Of a stretch of DNA of 49,639 bases, positions 33,147 through 42,511 are shown in pieces. Within the stretch, counting starts at the first letter, position 1, and every line of letters begins with the position of its first letter. The notes beneath the pieces were generated by a model that saw only the letters and a program-made list of their open reading frames with translations, did no database searches and had not been told where the DNA came from. Source of the stretch: UBA8886 sp963578705 (GTDB lineage Archaea > Thermoplasmatota > Poseidoniia > MGIII > CG-Epi1). The stretch spans positions 1 through 49,639 of the forward strand of contig CAUZDT010000003.1 of assembly GCA_963578705.1 (NCBI GenBank), written 5' to 3'. The position numbers and the translations under genes are program-made.

Positions 33147-34685
33147 ATGATTCCGGCCAGCGAAGTGCTCGCTATCGGGTCGCTGCTGCTGCTCGCGGTG
33201 GGTTACCGGCTCTCAAGCGGCCCGCACCGCATGGCGGGCCGCAGACTGCCGGCTGCCGCAGGCCCTCGGCTCTGCATGGTTGGCTGGCTGGCGTTGGGGG
33301 GCTTCTGGTGGAGCGAGGTCGAGCACTACATCCTGATTCGCGACCCGGTCAACGCGCTCTTTTGTGCCATGGCGCTGCCGTTCTTCGGCTACCTGGCGTA
33401 CCACCATTGGCTCACCATCGAGTGGCGCCGCGAATACCCGGCGCTGCGCTGGCTGGTGGCGATGACCGTCGTCGCTGGCGGTATCTACTTCCTGGTCGAG
33501 CGGGTGCCGTTTCTCGCCGGCTGGCTCATCCAGGTCGTGGCGGAGCAGTCGGTCTGGCTGCTTGACGTGGCGGGCGTCCCGACCACGCTCGGGCCGCTCG
33601 ACTACGGTGAAGGGTCGCGCTGGTACCGCCTCGGCTCGGCGCACCAGGAAGTGAGTGTCCCCGTCGAGGCGGCGTGGCGCGACCCGATGTCGCCCGCAGT
33701 CAGCATCGTGCTGGCGTGCACTGCGCTGCAGAGCATGATAATATTCGTCGGCGGCGTGCTCTGCACCAGCGCGCCGCGCCAGCGCCGCGTCTACGCCTTC
33801 CTGGCGACGGTGCCGACCATCTACTTGCTCAACCTGATTCGCAACGCGGTGGTCATCTGGCTCACCTACGAGCACGTCTGGGGTGATGACACCTTTTACT
33901 ACGCGCACGCCTGGATTGGCAAGGGCGGCAGCCTCGTTGCGCTGGTCGCGCTGGCGTACATAGTCTTCCACTACCTGCCGGAGATGCAGGACGCTATCCT
34001 GGGAGTGATGGACCTGCCGTGGCGCGAACCGCCGGCGGGGATGCGCACGCCGCCTTTCGCCGCCGGGACGCCCGGCTGGATCACCATCGCCTTCGTGACA
34101 GGGCTGGTACTGGCGCCGTTCGGTGCCGCCGCTGGCACCCCGTCGGAGCTGCCGCTCGACGCCGCGGCCTGGGCGGCTGCAGCGCTGCTGGCGCTGGGCG
34201 CCGGGCTGCTCTGGTTCCACCGCGACCCGCCGCGCCCCGTCGGCGTCGGCGTCGTCAGCCCCGCCGACGGCACGGTGCTCTCGGTCGACGAGCACGACGA
34301 CCACGTGCGGCTCTCGATTTTCATGTCACCCTTCAACGTGCACGTCAACCGCGCGCCGATTGCCGGCCGCGTTACGGCGCAGCAGCGCACCGGGGCGGGC
34401 TTCAGTCCCGCCTACAGCGCCGCCGCCGACGGCAACCTGCAGGTGCGCACCGAGCTCGAAACGGCCGTTGGACCGGTGGCGGTGACGCAAGTGGCGGGCG
34501 CGCTAGCGCGGCGCATCACCAGCTATCTCTCCGAAGGGCAGCAACTGACGAAGGGCGAGCGGATTGGCATAATCCACCTCGGCTCGCGCGTTGACCTCGA
34601 GCTGCCGCTGGGAGCCGAGATGATCGTGCAGTCGGGGCAGAAGCTGTGGGCGGGGCAGACGGTGGCTCGCCTGACGGGGTCGTGA
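33147..34685 (+). CDS. Archaeosortase A fused to phosphatidylserine decarboxylase-like (PssD) domain
   Basis: 512 residues in two parts. Residues 1-290: about eight helices of an exosortase/archaeosortase transpeptidase, with catalytic Cys191 in ACTALQS, Arg232 in LNLIRNAVVIWLTY (41 residues later, the same gap I recall for C173/R214 of Haloferax ArtA), and His254 in HAWIGKGGS. Residues about 305-345: two linker helices. Residues about 350-512: archaeal PSD-like domain with FHRDPPR, SPADGTV, MSPFNVHVNRAP and the pyruvoyl autocleavage site G479-S480 in HLGSR. In haloarchaea ArtA, PssA and PssD act together to cut and lipid-anchor surface proteins; here two of the three are one polypeptide and pssA overlaps the stop codon (TGATG). 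ATG 33147 follows a TTG that is unlikely to be the start. Confidence 0.88.
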   Translation: MIPASEVLAIGSLLLLAVGYRLSSGPHRMAGRRLPAAAGPRLCMVGWLALGGFWWSEVEHYILIRDPVNALFCAMALPFFGYLAYHHWLTIEWRREYPALRWLVAMTVVAGGIYFLVERVPFLAGWLIQVVAEQSVWLLDVAGVPTTLGPLDYGEGSRWYRLGSAHQEVSVPVEAAWRDPMSPAVSIVLACTALQSMIIFVGGVLCTSAPRQRRVYAFLATVPTIYLLNLIRNAVVIWLTYEHVWGDDTFYYAHAWIGKGGSLVALVALAYIVFHYLPEMQDAILGVMDLPWREPPAGMRTPPFAAGTPGWITIAFVTGLVLAPFGAAAGTPSELPLDAAAWAAAALLALGAGLLWFHRDPPRPVGVGVVSPADGTVLSVDEHDDHVRLSIFMSPFNVHVNRAPIAGRVTAQQRTGAGFSPAYSAAADGNLQVRTELETAVGPVAVTQVAGALARRITSYLSEGQQLTKGERIGIIHLGSRVDLELPLGAEMIVQSGQKLWAGQTVARLTGS

Positions 34686-35458
34686 TGCTGCGCCAGCTCT
34701 TCCGGCCGCTGTTCAAGATTTCAGTCGGCGACCTCGCGACGCTCGCCAACGCCGCCTGTGGGCTGCTGGCGATTACCTACTTCCTCGACGGGACGCGAGA
34801 TGCAATCCTGATCGGGATGCTGCTGCTCGTCGTCGGGGCGTTTTTCGACAGCATCGACGGGATGCTGGTTCGCAAATACGGGTCGAGCCACCGCTTCGGG
34901 CCGCTGCTCGACTCGCTGGCCGATGTCATTAGCTTCTGCCTCGCACCGGCGCTGCTGGTCTACACGCTCTGGTATGACCTCGAGCGCGGGCCGGCGCTCT
35001 CGCTCGCGGGCGTGGACCTGCCGAACCTGCTGGCGCTCGCGGGCGCGCTGCTGGTGGGGCTGCTGGGAGTGCTGCGGCTGGCGCGCTTCACCCACGACCG
35101 CGAGGAGCAGTTGCACCACTTCTCGGGGATGCCGACGCCAGCGATGCTGGTGCTGGTGCTAATTGTCTGCCTGCGCTGGTCGTCGCTCTCGGGTGACGCG
35201 GCAACGTGGCCGCCCGCGCTGCTCGGGCTGGCAGCCTTCCTGATGGTCACGACGCTGCCGTTCCTGAAGGCGCGCGGTCAGGTCATGCTGCCGGTCTTCG
35301 GTGCGGTGCTGCTGCTGCAGTTCGCCATCCTGGCGGCGTGGCAGGACCACGCGGCGTGGCTCCCGCTCTGGACCGCGGCGGCGCTGCTCGACGGTGGCTA
35401 CATCTTCGGTAGCCCGCTCTGGGTGCTGCGCAACGACCCCGAATGGCGTCGTGGTTAG
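34685..35458 (+). CDS. pssA: CDP-archaeol (CDP-diacylglycerol)-serine phosphatidyltransferase PssA
   Basis: 257 residues, eight hydrophobic segments, CDP-alcohol phosphotransferase signature complete except Ala to Val: Asp55, Asp58-Gly59, Val62-Arg63, Gly72, Asp76, Asp80. DLATLANAACGLLAI at the N-terminus is the PssA-type start. It makes archaetidylserine, which the PssD domain encoded just upstream would decarboxylate to archaetidylethanolamine; in Haloferax these enzymes are required for archaeosortase-dependent lipid anchoring. ATG 34685 shares a base with the fusion gene stop. Confidence 0.92.
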   Translation: MLRQLFRPLFKISVGDLATLANAACGLLAITYFLDGTRDAILIGMLLLVVGAFFDSIDGMLVRKYGSSHRFGPLLDSLADVISFCLAPALLVYTLWYDLERGPALSLAGVDLPNLLALAGALLVGLLGVLRLARFTHDREEQLHHFSGMPTPAMLVLVLIVCLRWSSLSGDAATWPPALLGLAAFLMVTTLPFLKARGQVMLPVFGAVLLLQFAILAAWQDHAAWLPLWTAAALLDGGYIFGSPLWVLRNDPEWRRG

Positions 35459-35464
35459 CCGCGG

Positions 35465-38400
35465 TTAGCGGCGACGCCGCCGCAAGGCGACGCCACCGAG
35501 CAGCATGAGCGCGGCCAGCAGCGAGGGCGCCGGCAGTCCGCCCCCCCCGTCATCGGTCGGCGGCGGGGCGTCCGACTCACTCACGGTCACGGTCACCGTC
35601 AGTTGTTGCGCAGTTCCCGGCTCGCCAACGACCTCCGCCGTCAGCGTGAAGGCGTAGCTGCCACCCGCGGCCAGTTTATGGTTGTTAATCACCAGTGCGC
35701 CCCAGTCCATCTGCCCTCCGGGCGCCAGCTGCAGCGGGTAGTCGGCCGTGTCGGGGTCGAGTCGCACATACCAGCGGTTGCCGCCGCCGTCGGTGAAGCC
35801 TACCTGCCAGTCGGTCGACCCCGACGGGAGCGTCAGCTCCAGACCGATTTCGGCGTCGCCGTTGCCGTTGTTGGTAACGCGGAAACCGTAGGCGCCGGTC
35901 TGGATTTCGCCCTGCTCAACCGCGGCCTCCAGCGCCCGCTGTGAGAGGCAGTCGCCTGACGGCATCGTGAAGCAGAGCTCGAGTGAGTGCGTCTCGGTAA
36001 CCGGCACCTCGACCTCGAGCGTCAGCGTCCGCCGCTGGTCGGTCTGGCCGTCGTCGGCGGTGGCGATGACGCCCAGCCGGTATTCGCCCAGCGCAGCGCC
36101 AGTCGGGACCGCGACGGTCACGGCGATAGTGGTTTCCTGCTCGGGGTCGAGCGTGACCTCGGCCGGCGCGGCCGACGCCCAGTCGGCGGCCGCGTCACCA
36201 AAGCTGATGGTGAACGTATCGGCCGAGTTACCGCGGTTCTCGAGCGAGAAGTTGAAGCTGGCACTTTCGCCCGGCCCGACCGACACGCGCGTCGGCTCGT
36301 CGGTCACGAGCCGGAATTGCAGTTCGTGCTGCCGTCCGACGACGTCGATGGTCAGCGCCTGCTCGTCGCTGGCGCTGTCGTCGCCCTGCGAGGTGGCGCG
36401 CACGCCTAGGTCGTAGCGGTCGTCGAGCACGTCGTCGGGCACCGCGAGGCTGCCGTCAATCTCGATGGATTCACCCGCCGCGAGGCTCACCTGCGAGGCG
36501 GCGAAGCTGACCCATTCGGGGTGGTCGCCGACCGCTTCGAGGTTGAAGGTATCGCTGGCGTCACCGTCGTTGGTCACGGTCACGCTGAAGTCAGCTGATT
36601 TTCCCGCCACCAGTTCAATGTATTGCGGCTCCAGCTCGAGGCTGACGCCATACTGGGTGGGGTCGTCGGTGACGACCGCAGTCAGTTCCTGCGTGACGGT
36701 GATGTCGCCCGCGCGGACCTCGAGCACCAGCTGGTATTCGCCATTTTCCGCATTTTCGGGTAGCGCGACGTCGACATCGACGTCGCGCTCCGCGCCCGTC
36801 TTGAGCGTAGCGGCGTTAATATGCAGCTCGCCCCAGTCGGCTGCCGCGCCCGAGAGTGAGAGAGTCAGCTTGTCGCGGCCGGTTGCGTCGTTGCGCAGCG
36901 TCACCTTGAAAGTGAGTGTCTGCCCCGGCTCGCCTTCCTTGCTGTCGCTGACCGTCGAGACCGCCGGGGCGTGGAGCATGACTGCCTCAAAATCCGCCTC
37001 GCGCCGGTCGTTCTTCGTATTCTCGTCGCCCGCCAGCTCGGTCTCGACGCCGATGACGTATTCGCCGGTCGGCCCGCCATCCTCCCAGCTCCACGTTAGC
37101 TCGACCTCGTCGCCCGCGGCGAGGAAGCCAACCGTTTGCGTGTCACTCCAGATGACGTCGCCGTCCAGCAGCGCCTGCGCGCGGACGGTGAAGCTGGACT
37201 GGTCCTCGGAGCCGTAGTTGCGGATAGTGCTGCTGAACTCGACCGTCGTGTTCTCGTCGCCCTCCGACGGGACGTCCAACAGCCGCGTGCCGACGTCGTG
37301 CGCCGCCGCGGCGGTGAAGAGCCAGCCGAGCACCCGCTCGACGATATCGGAGCGCTCGCGTTCGTCGTCGAGGAAAGCGAAGGTAAAGGGGCTCAGCACC
37401 AGCTGGTAGTCGCCTTCGTAGCGCAGCGTCAGGTTGTAGCCCGACGACGCGCCGAAAACCCAGTTGTCGCCGCCCGACTCGAGGTCATCGCTGAAGAGGA
37501 CCCCACTCGCGTCCTGCAACTCGACATCGTCAACGTACCATCCCTCGTATTGGCTGGCACTCGCATCACTTCCAAAGCGGAACTTGAATGTTACCTCCTC
37601 ATTTGCGTACTCGCTAAGACTGAACGAGGTAGATACCCAGCCGTCCGAGCTGCCAGTGTAGCCTGGTTCGTTATCCAGACCAATTACCGAGTCATCTGGA
37701 TACTCCTCGGTCGGGTTGATGACCTCCCAAGTCTCGCCTCTATCAGTGGAGATCTGCACATTGCCTCCGTCGTAGCCGTTCTCGGTCGAATACCAGTTCT
37801 GGAAGCTGAGCTGCCCGCTCTCGCCCAGTTCGTAGGACTCGCGCGTCAGCAATACCTCGTCCCAGTTATCATCATACTCGCCGGTGTCCTTGTCACCGTC
37901 ACCGGCCCAGAGGGCATGTGTCGGGCTGCTCGCCTCGCGTTCCGGGTCACCAGTGGCGCTCGAGTTGTCGGAGATGTGCCACCAGCTCCCTGCGTCGGCG
38001 TAGATACCACCGGTTGCGATTGAACGCGGAATAACCCAGTCGGAGTAGGAGCTGGAGTAGATGGTGCGGTCGGAGCTGCTGAATTCCGCCCCGTCGAATA
38101 TATCGTCGTCGCTGACGCCAATCAGCGGGTCGGGCGTCTCGCGGTCGTTGTCGATGCGCGCGACCATCAGGTAATCGTATTCGAAGTCGCCCGGGCCGCG
38201 GTTGCCGTCGCTGCTGTTGAGTGCGGTGAGGTAGTTCGAACCGAGCAGCCAGAGGCCGCGGTCGCCAGCGTCTAGGTAGCCCGCGACGGTGTCGCGCCAC
38301 GCCTCAAGGTCCCGCTGGTGGTGCTCGCCCTGCGTCCAGATCACGATGTCATACTGCGTTAGCAGCTCGACCGCCGGGTACGGAGCCAGCTCGCCATAGT

Positions 38401-41400
38401 CGCCGGTTGAGCTGTCGTAGGGGAGCGTGTGTACGTCGTAGCCCCGCGCCTCGCCCTCGCCGAAGTAGTCCTGCAGTGCCAGCTTGAGACGTTGGTCAAT
38501 TTCATCGGTCTGGTAGTAGTGGTTGTAGCCGTTGTTATGCCCGAAGTTGGCGTCGACCAGCAACACGCTGTCGCCCTCCGCGCCCTCGCGGTAGTCGGCG
38601 GTGCCAGTTATCTCCTCCGAGTCGCGAGCTGCGGAATCGTCTTGGCTGGTGACACGGACGGTGAAGTCGCGGCTGGCGCCGGTCGGCTCCTGTGTTGGGG
38701 CGATGACCGTGACCGTGAAGTCGGTCGAGCCGCCCGCCGCGATGTAGATGACCTCGTTGAGCGGAATCGCATACCAGCCGTCGCCGCTGCCGGCAGCGGC
38801 GACGTCGTAGTAGCCGCCCTCGTCGCCCTCGTTGGTGGCGGTGAAGTTGAAGAAGGTCGCTTCGCCCGAGAGGACATCCTTGACCGCCTCCTCGACCGCT
38901 AGCGCGACCGCCCAGGCGGATTCACGAATGTCGATGACCTGCTCCTCGCCGTCGTTCCCGGGCCGCTCGTCGTCGTCGAGCAGGCTCTGCGCACGAATGG
39001 TGTAGCTGCCGTTGTCGCCCCCTTGCCAGGTCCAGTCGAGCGTCGTGTTCTCGTCCGAGTCAAGCTGCGCGATGGTGCGGGTCTGGTTGTAGACTTCGTT
39101 GCCGTCGCTGTCGCGCGTGACCGTCGCGCGCACGTCGATATTCGTCTGGTCGTTGGCGCCGAAGTTGAAGATATCTGCGCTGAAGTCGACCGCCTCGCCC
39201 GGCCCCGCCTCGTCGGGCGCGTCGATATCGCGCACGCCAACATCGTCCTGCAACTGTGGTAGGCTGAAGACGGTGAAATCGTCGATGTAGAGCCCCTCCA
39301 GCTGCGACCAGGTGTCGGAGGTGAAGCGCAGCCGCAGCGTCACTTCGTCGCTGTAGTCCGAAAGGTCGCTCTCGAGGTAGAGCCAGCCGTCGCTGTCCGC
39401 CTCGTCGTAGTCGCGCGAGTAGTCTCCGTCGTCGTTCGGGCCGCTCTCGAGCAGCTCCCACTTGCCAGAGACGTTGATTTCAAGGTAGTAATCGTCGCCG
39501 GGCCCGTCGACCGCGAACCACGCCAGCAGCGCGACGCCCTTCTCGGAGCCGTCGCCAAGGTCAATCGTCGGCGACTCGAGCGAATCGTTCAGCCCGGCAC
39601 TGTAAGTTCCACTGTCCCGGTCGCCCAGCCACCAGGCGTGGCTGCCGGAGACCGCGCGGCCGTCGTCCAGCGACCATTCGCTGCTCTCGCCCGAGAAGTT
39701 CCAGTTGCCGTCTCCCGATTCGAGGTTGTCGCTGAAGAGGCTGCCGCTGCTGTCGCTAACTTCGACGTCGTCAAGGTACCAGCCTTCGTAGGTGTTGACC
39801 GACACGTCGGTCCCGAAGCGGAAGCGGAAGCGGACGTCCTCGCCCGAGAAGTTGGCGAGGTTGAAGGTCGCCTGCTGCCAGCCGCTCGAGGAGGCGGTGA
39901 AGCCCGGCTCGTTATCGAGGGCGACAATTGCGTCGTCGGGATAGCCGCCTTCGGGGTGGATGACGGTCCACGACTCACCGTCGTCGCTCGTGAGCTGGAC
40001 GTTGCCACCGTCCCAGCTCGTTTCGGTCGAATACCAGTGCTGGATTACCAACTCCCCGTCGCCGCCGAGCGATATCTCGTCGGCGGTGTAGACCGAGTAA
40101 TCCCAGTTGTCGCGATATTCCCCGTTGCCCTTGGTCTCGTCGCCAATCCAGAGCGAGTGGGTCGGACTGTTCGCCTCGCGGTTGGTGTCGGTGCTGTTAT
40201 CGACCAGGTGCCACGCGTTGGAAATGGGGCGGTAATCGCTCCAGCCATTGCGCCCCGACTCGAAGCTGTCGCGGAACTCGATGTCGACCGCGCGCAATTT
40301 CCCCTCAGCTACATCGTCGCTGGCGTCCTCGTCTGCCTGCTCGAGTTCAGCGCGGAAAGTGAAGGTGCCGTATTCATCGGAGGTCCAGTCCCATTCGAGG
40401 GTGGTGTTCTCGCCCGGCCCCAGCGTCACTTCCTGCGTGTCGCCATCCCAGAGTTCCTCGTCGCCCTCGAAGACCAGCGCGCGTACGTCGCGAGTCAGCG
40501 TTACATCGCCGGGGTTGGTGACCCGCACGGCGAGGGTCCGCTCCTCGTCGGGCTCGCCCAGTCGCGGCGTCACGCGGGCGGCCTCGAGCGCGAGGTTGTG
40601 CAGCACGTAGGTGTCAACCGTGATGCTGCGCTTGTCGTTGCTGCGCTTCTCGTCGGTCGAAATGTATGCCTCTGCTTCGATATCGTAGACGTAGTCCTCG
40701 TCGTCGGGGATGTTCCAGTTGAAAGTCACGGTCGCGGTCGCGCCCGCCGCCAGCGACGCGATGGTCTTCGAATCGGTGTGGTCGTTGGCGCTGGTGTTGC
40801 GACAGTCGATGTCGAGGTTCACCTGCACGTTGGTCTCGTCCTCACCGCCGCGGTTGCGCACGGTGACGTTGATGACCTGCGTCGCGCCGGGCTCGACGGT
40901 AGCACCATCGGACGGCGAGTTGAATTTGTTCAGCGCGACATCATGGTCCAGCTCCTCGAGCAGGTATTCGACGATGCGGTCGGCCAAGTCGCCCCGGTCG
41001 CCAGCGCTAGCGATGTAGGCGAACTCGAAGGCGAGGAACACCAGCCCGTAATCCTCTTCGGTGCGCAGCGCCGACCAGAGGGTGCCGCTGGTGGTGTTGA
41101 ATATTCCGTAAAAGTCGCTGCGCGGCGCGAGGTCGTCGCCGTAGTCGTAGAAGAGCGTGTCGTTGGTGCCATAGTCCGCCCCGGCGGTGACGGGGTCATC
41201 CTCGACGCCTACGACCGGGTTGGCGGTGCCGTTGTCGTGGTCAACGTAGCCCACGCCGAGGTAGTCGTATTCCCAGGTGCCTTCGGAACGCGAGCCGGTA
41301 GCACTGTTGAGGTCCCAGAGGATGTCATGTCCCGTAACCCAGGCCGCACCCCCGTCGTCGAGGTATTCGCCCAGGGCGTCCTGGTCGTTGGCCGTAAAGG

Positions 41401-42007
41401 TAGTGGAGAGGTCTGCCCCGACAAACCAGACCACGAGGCCGTAGTTGGCGAGTGTGTCGGCGTCGGGACCGTCGCTGCCGCTGTCGACCCGCAGCAGGTC
41501 GTAGGCGATATCGAGCGTATCGAGCGCGTCGGTGTAGTAGCCGTCCACGTCGGTCCGCGTGCCGCCGTTGTTGTCGCCGCCATCGTCGTCAATCACGACA
41601 ATCGACGGATATGCAACCGTGATGGATTCGGTGCGCTGGTTGTTGTTCTCGTTGGATTCCTGCACGTTGTCTTCTTCGTCGACGATAACGGTGATATTGT
41701 GGGTGCCGCCAACCGCGTCCCACTCGGCGCTCGCGTCAGCCGACTGGCCGCCCGGAATCGTAATGGAATCCTGCCCGATGTAGTTGGAATCCCAGTAGAA
41801 GCTGACGTTTGTCGTCACCGACTGTAGCCCGGTCGCGCCGCCGTCGTTGGTCACCTCGGCGCTAATCATGATTTCGTCGCCGCCGGTGGGGGAATCGTTG
41901 CTGAAGCTGATATCATCGACCGTCAGGTCGGGGTCGTTCTCGTCGGCCAGCACGGGTGGCAGCAGCATCAGGAGTGCCAGCAGGAGGGTTACGGGCTTGC
42001 GGGACAT
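35465..42007 (-). CDS. Giant secreted surface protein with CARDB, GATase-like, MAM-like and NEW3 modules and C-terminal sorting signal
   Basis: 2,180 residues. Signal peptide (MSRKPVTLLLALLMLLPP, cut near VLA); CARDB domain (about 25-125); a GATase/ThuA-like alpha/beta domain (about 130-350: SIVVIDDDGGD, VVWFVGADLS); CARDB repeats (to about 590); two MAM-like modules (about 595-960); CARDB; a second GATase-like domain interrupted by another MAM-like module; CARDB; then about four NEW3/COG1470-type beta domains (about 1680-2120) and a Gly-rich spacer with PAPSLLAALMLLGGVA and a run of Arg at the end, a PGF-CTERM-like archaeosortase signal. Very acidic (Asp, Glu), with many N-x-S/T sequons, fitting AglB glycosylation and export. 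ATG 42007 is 29 bp from TATAAA; the few extra upstream codons would enter the promoter. Confidence 0.85.
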   Translation of the reverse strand: MSRKPVTLLLALLMLLPPVLADENDPDLTVDDISFSNDSPTGGDEIMISAEVTNDGGATGLQSVTTNVSFYWDSNYIGQDSITIPGGQSADASAEWDAVGGTHNITVIVDEEDNVQESNENNNQRTESITVAYPSIVVIDDDGGDNNGGTRTDVDGYYTDALDTLDIAYDLLRVDSGSDGPDADTLANYGLVVWFVGADLSTTFTANDQDALGEYLDDGGAAWVTGHDILWDLNSATGSRSEGTWEYDYLGVGYVDHDNGTANPVVGVEDDPVTAGADYGTNDTLFYDYGDDLAPRSDFYGIFNTTSGTLWSALRTEEDYGLVFLAFEFAYIASAGDRGDLADRIVEYLLEELDHDVALNKFNSPSDGATVEPGATQVINVTVRNRGGEDETNVQVNLDIDCRNTSANDHTDSKTIASLAAGATATVTFNWNIPDDEDYVYDIEAEAYISTDEKRSNDKRSITVDTYVLHNLALEAARVTPRLGEPDEERTLAVRVTNPGDVTLTRDVRALVFEGDEELWDGDTQEVTLGPGENTTLEWDWTSDEYGTFTFRAELEQADEDASDDVAEGKLRAVDIEFRDSFESGRNGWSDYRPISNAWHLVDNSTDTNREANSPTHSLWIGDETKGNGEYRDNWDYSVYTADEISLGGDGELVIQHWYSTETSWDGGNVQLTSDDGESWTVIHPEGGYPDDAIVALDNEPGFTASSSGWQQATFNLANFSGEDVRFRFRFGTDVSVNTYEGWYLDDVEVSDSSGSLFSDNLESGDGNWNFSGESSEWSLDDGRAVSGSHAWWLGDRDSGTYSAGLNDSLESPTIDLGDGSEKGVALLAWFAVDGPGDDYYLEINVSGKWELLESGPNDDGDYSRDYDEADSDGWLYLESDLSDYSDEVTLRLRFTSDTWSQLEGLYIDDFTVFSLPQLQDDVGVRDIDAPDEAGPGEAVDFSADIFNFGANDQTNIDVRATVTRDSDGNEVYNQTRTIAQLDSDENTTLDWTWQGGDNGSYTIRAQSLLDDDERPGNDGEEQVIDIRESAWAVALAVEEAVKDVLSGEATFFNFTATNEGDEGGYYDVAAAGSGDGWYAIPLNEVIYIAAGGSTDFTVTVIAPTQEPTGASRDFTVRVTSQDDSAARDSEEITGTADYREGAEGDSVLLVDANFGHNNGYNHYYQTDEIDQRLKLALQDYFGEGEARGYDVHTLPYDSSTGDYGELAPYPAVELLTQYDIVIWTQGEHHQRDLEAWRDTVAGYLDAGDRGLWLLGSNYLTALNSSDGNRGPGDFEYDYLMVARIDNDRETPDPLIGVSDDDIFDGAEFSSSDRTIYSSSYSDWVIPRSIATGGIYADAGSWWHISDNSSATGDPEREASSPTHALWAGDGDKDTGEYDDNWDEVLLTRESYELGESGQLSFQNWYSTENGYDGGNVQISTDRGETWEVINPTEEYPDDSVIGLDNEPGYTGSSDGWVSTSFSLSEYANEEVTFKFRFGSDASASQYEGWYVDDVELQDASGVLFSDDLESGGDNWVFGASSGYNLTLRYEGDYQLVLSPFTFAFLDDERERSDIVERVLGWLFTAAAAHDVGTRLLDVPSEGDENTTVEFSSTIRNYGSEDQSSFTVRAQALLDGDVIWSDTQTVGFLAAGDEVELTWSWEDGGPTGEYVIGVETELAGDENTKNDRREADFEAVMLHAPAVSTVSDSKEGEPGQTLTFKVTLRNDATGRDKLTLSLSGAAADWGELHINAATLKTGAERDVDVDVALPENAENGEYQLVLEVRAGDITVTQELTAVVTDDPTQYGVSLELEPQYIELVAGKSADFSVTVTNDGDASDTFNLEAVGDHPEWVSFAASQVSLAAGESIEIDGSLAVPDDVLDDRYDLGVRATSQGDDSASDEQALTIDVVGRQHELQFRLVTDEPTRVSVGPGESASFNFSLENRGNSADTFTISFGDAAADWASAAPAEVTLDPEQETTIAVTVAVPTGAALGEYRLGVIATADDGQTDQRRTLTLEVEVPVTETHSLELCFTMPSGDCLSQRALEAAVEQGEIQTGAYGFRVTNNGNGDAEIGLELTLPSGSTDWQVGFTDGGGNRWYVRLDPDTADYPLQLAPGGQMDWGALVINNHKLAAGGSYAFTLTAEVVGEPGTAQQLTVTVTVSESDAPPPTDDGGGGLPAPSLLAALMLLGGVALRRRRR
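37445..37990 (-). repeat. Inserted MAM-like module copy with low GC
   Basis: Encodes WWHISDNSS to NWVFGAS and matches, residue by residue with many substitutions, the segment encoded at about 39687-40220 (AWHLVDNST to NWNFSGES). It splits the second GATase-like domain between DWVIPRS and YNLTLRYEGDYQLVL, whereas the first GATase-like domain is uninterrupted there. Hand counts give about 52 percent GC (37561-37800) against about 66 percent for the related copy (39781-39960). Confidence 0.7.
39687..40220 (-). repeat. MAM-like module related to the inserted copy
   Basis: The in-context version of the module (part of two tandem MAM-like units). Shared landmarks are SPTH-LW-GD, GEY-DNWD, WYSTE, DGGNVQ, YPDD, LDNEPG and EGWY-DDVE. 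Confidence 0.65.
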
Positions 42008-42033
42008 GCTTCGGGGTGGGGATTCCCGCACGG

Positions 42034-42039
42034 TATAAA
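42034..42039 (-). promoter_or_regulatory. TATA box for the 2,180-residue surface protein
   Basis: TATAAA on the plus strand (TTTATA on minus) is about 29 bp from ATG 42007, giving a nearly leaderless mRNA. It lies between the end of the dfr gene and the giant gene. Confidence 0.6.
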
Positions 42040-42046
42040 GCTGCCC

Positions 42047-42511
42047 TCAGCCGCGCCGCCAGCGCTGCAACCGCAGCACCGGCTCGTCGGGGTGCGGTTC
42101 GGCCGCGCCAGCGACCCACCCGTCGGGGATGGGGGGGAAGAGCACGCTCTCCTCGACCGGCACCACGTCGGGCACCAGCACCAGGTCGATGCAGTCGGCG
42201 ACGCCCAGCGCTTCGGCGTAGAGCCGCGCACCGCCGATGAAGAACAGCTCCCCATCGGTGGCCGCCAGCGCCTTCGCGAGCGTCGCGAAGCACTCCACGC
42301 CGTCGAGCGGGTACGAGGTGAGCACCAGGTTGCGCCGCCCGGGGAGCGGCTTGCGCGGCAGCGATTCCCAGGTGCGGCGCCCCATGATTATCGTGTGACC
42401 AAGCGTCAGCCGCTTGAACCGCCGCAGGTCGCCTGAATAATGCCACGGGATCCCGCCGTCGCGGCCGATGACCCAATCGGGCGAGACCGCCGCCAGGATG
42501 GTCCCACTCAC
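42047..42511 (-). CDS. folA: Dihydrofolate reductase
   Basis: 154 residues, regenerates tetrahydrofolate with NADPH. ILAAVSPDWVIGRDGGIPWH gives the Met20-type loop and the PW pair; DLRRFKRLTLGHTIIMGRRTWESLP carries the substrate Asp and the NADPH-binding GRRT; FFIGGARLYAEAL is the second cofactor motif. GTG 42511 overlaps the thyA stop (GTGA), so it is coupled to thyA, whose reaction produces dihydrofolate. DHFR is uncommon in archaea outside halophiles and some marine groups, so a bacterial origin is likely. Confidence 0.93.
   Translation of the reverse strand: MSGTILAAVSPDWVIGRDGGIPWHYSGDLRRFKRLTLGHTIIMGRRTWESLPRKPLPGRRNLVLTSYPLDGVECFATLAKALAATDGELFFIGGARLYAEALGVADCIDLVLVPDVVPVEESVLFPPIPDGWVAGAAEPHPDEPVLRLQRWRRG

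Noticed and set aside
33213..34304. A 363-codon minus-strand frame over the archaeosortase fusion
   Set aside because: Arg/Gln/His-rich composition typical of an antisense shadow.
39638..41827. A 729-codon open frame on the plus strand inside the second giant protein gene
   Set aside because: It is the mirror frame of a high-GC, Asp/Val-rich coding sequence; the translation is Val/Gly/Ala/Asp-rich with no domain, and the minus-strand gene has a signal peptide, repeats and promoter.
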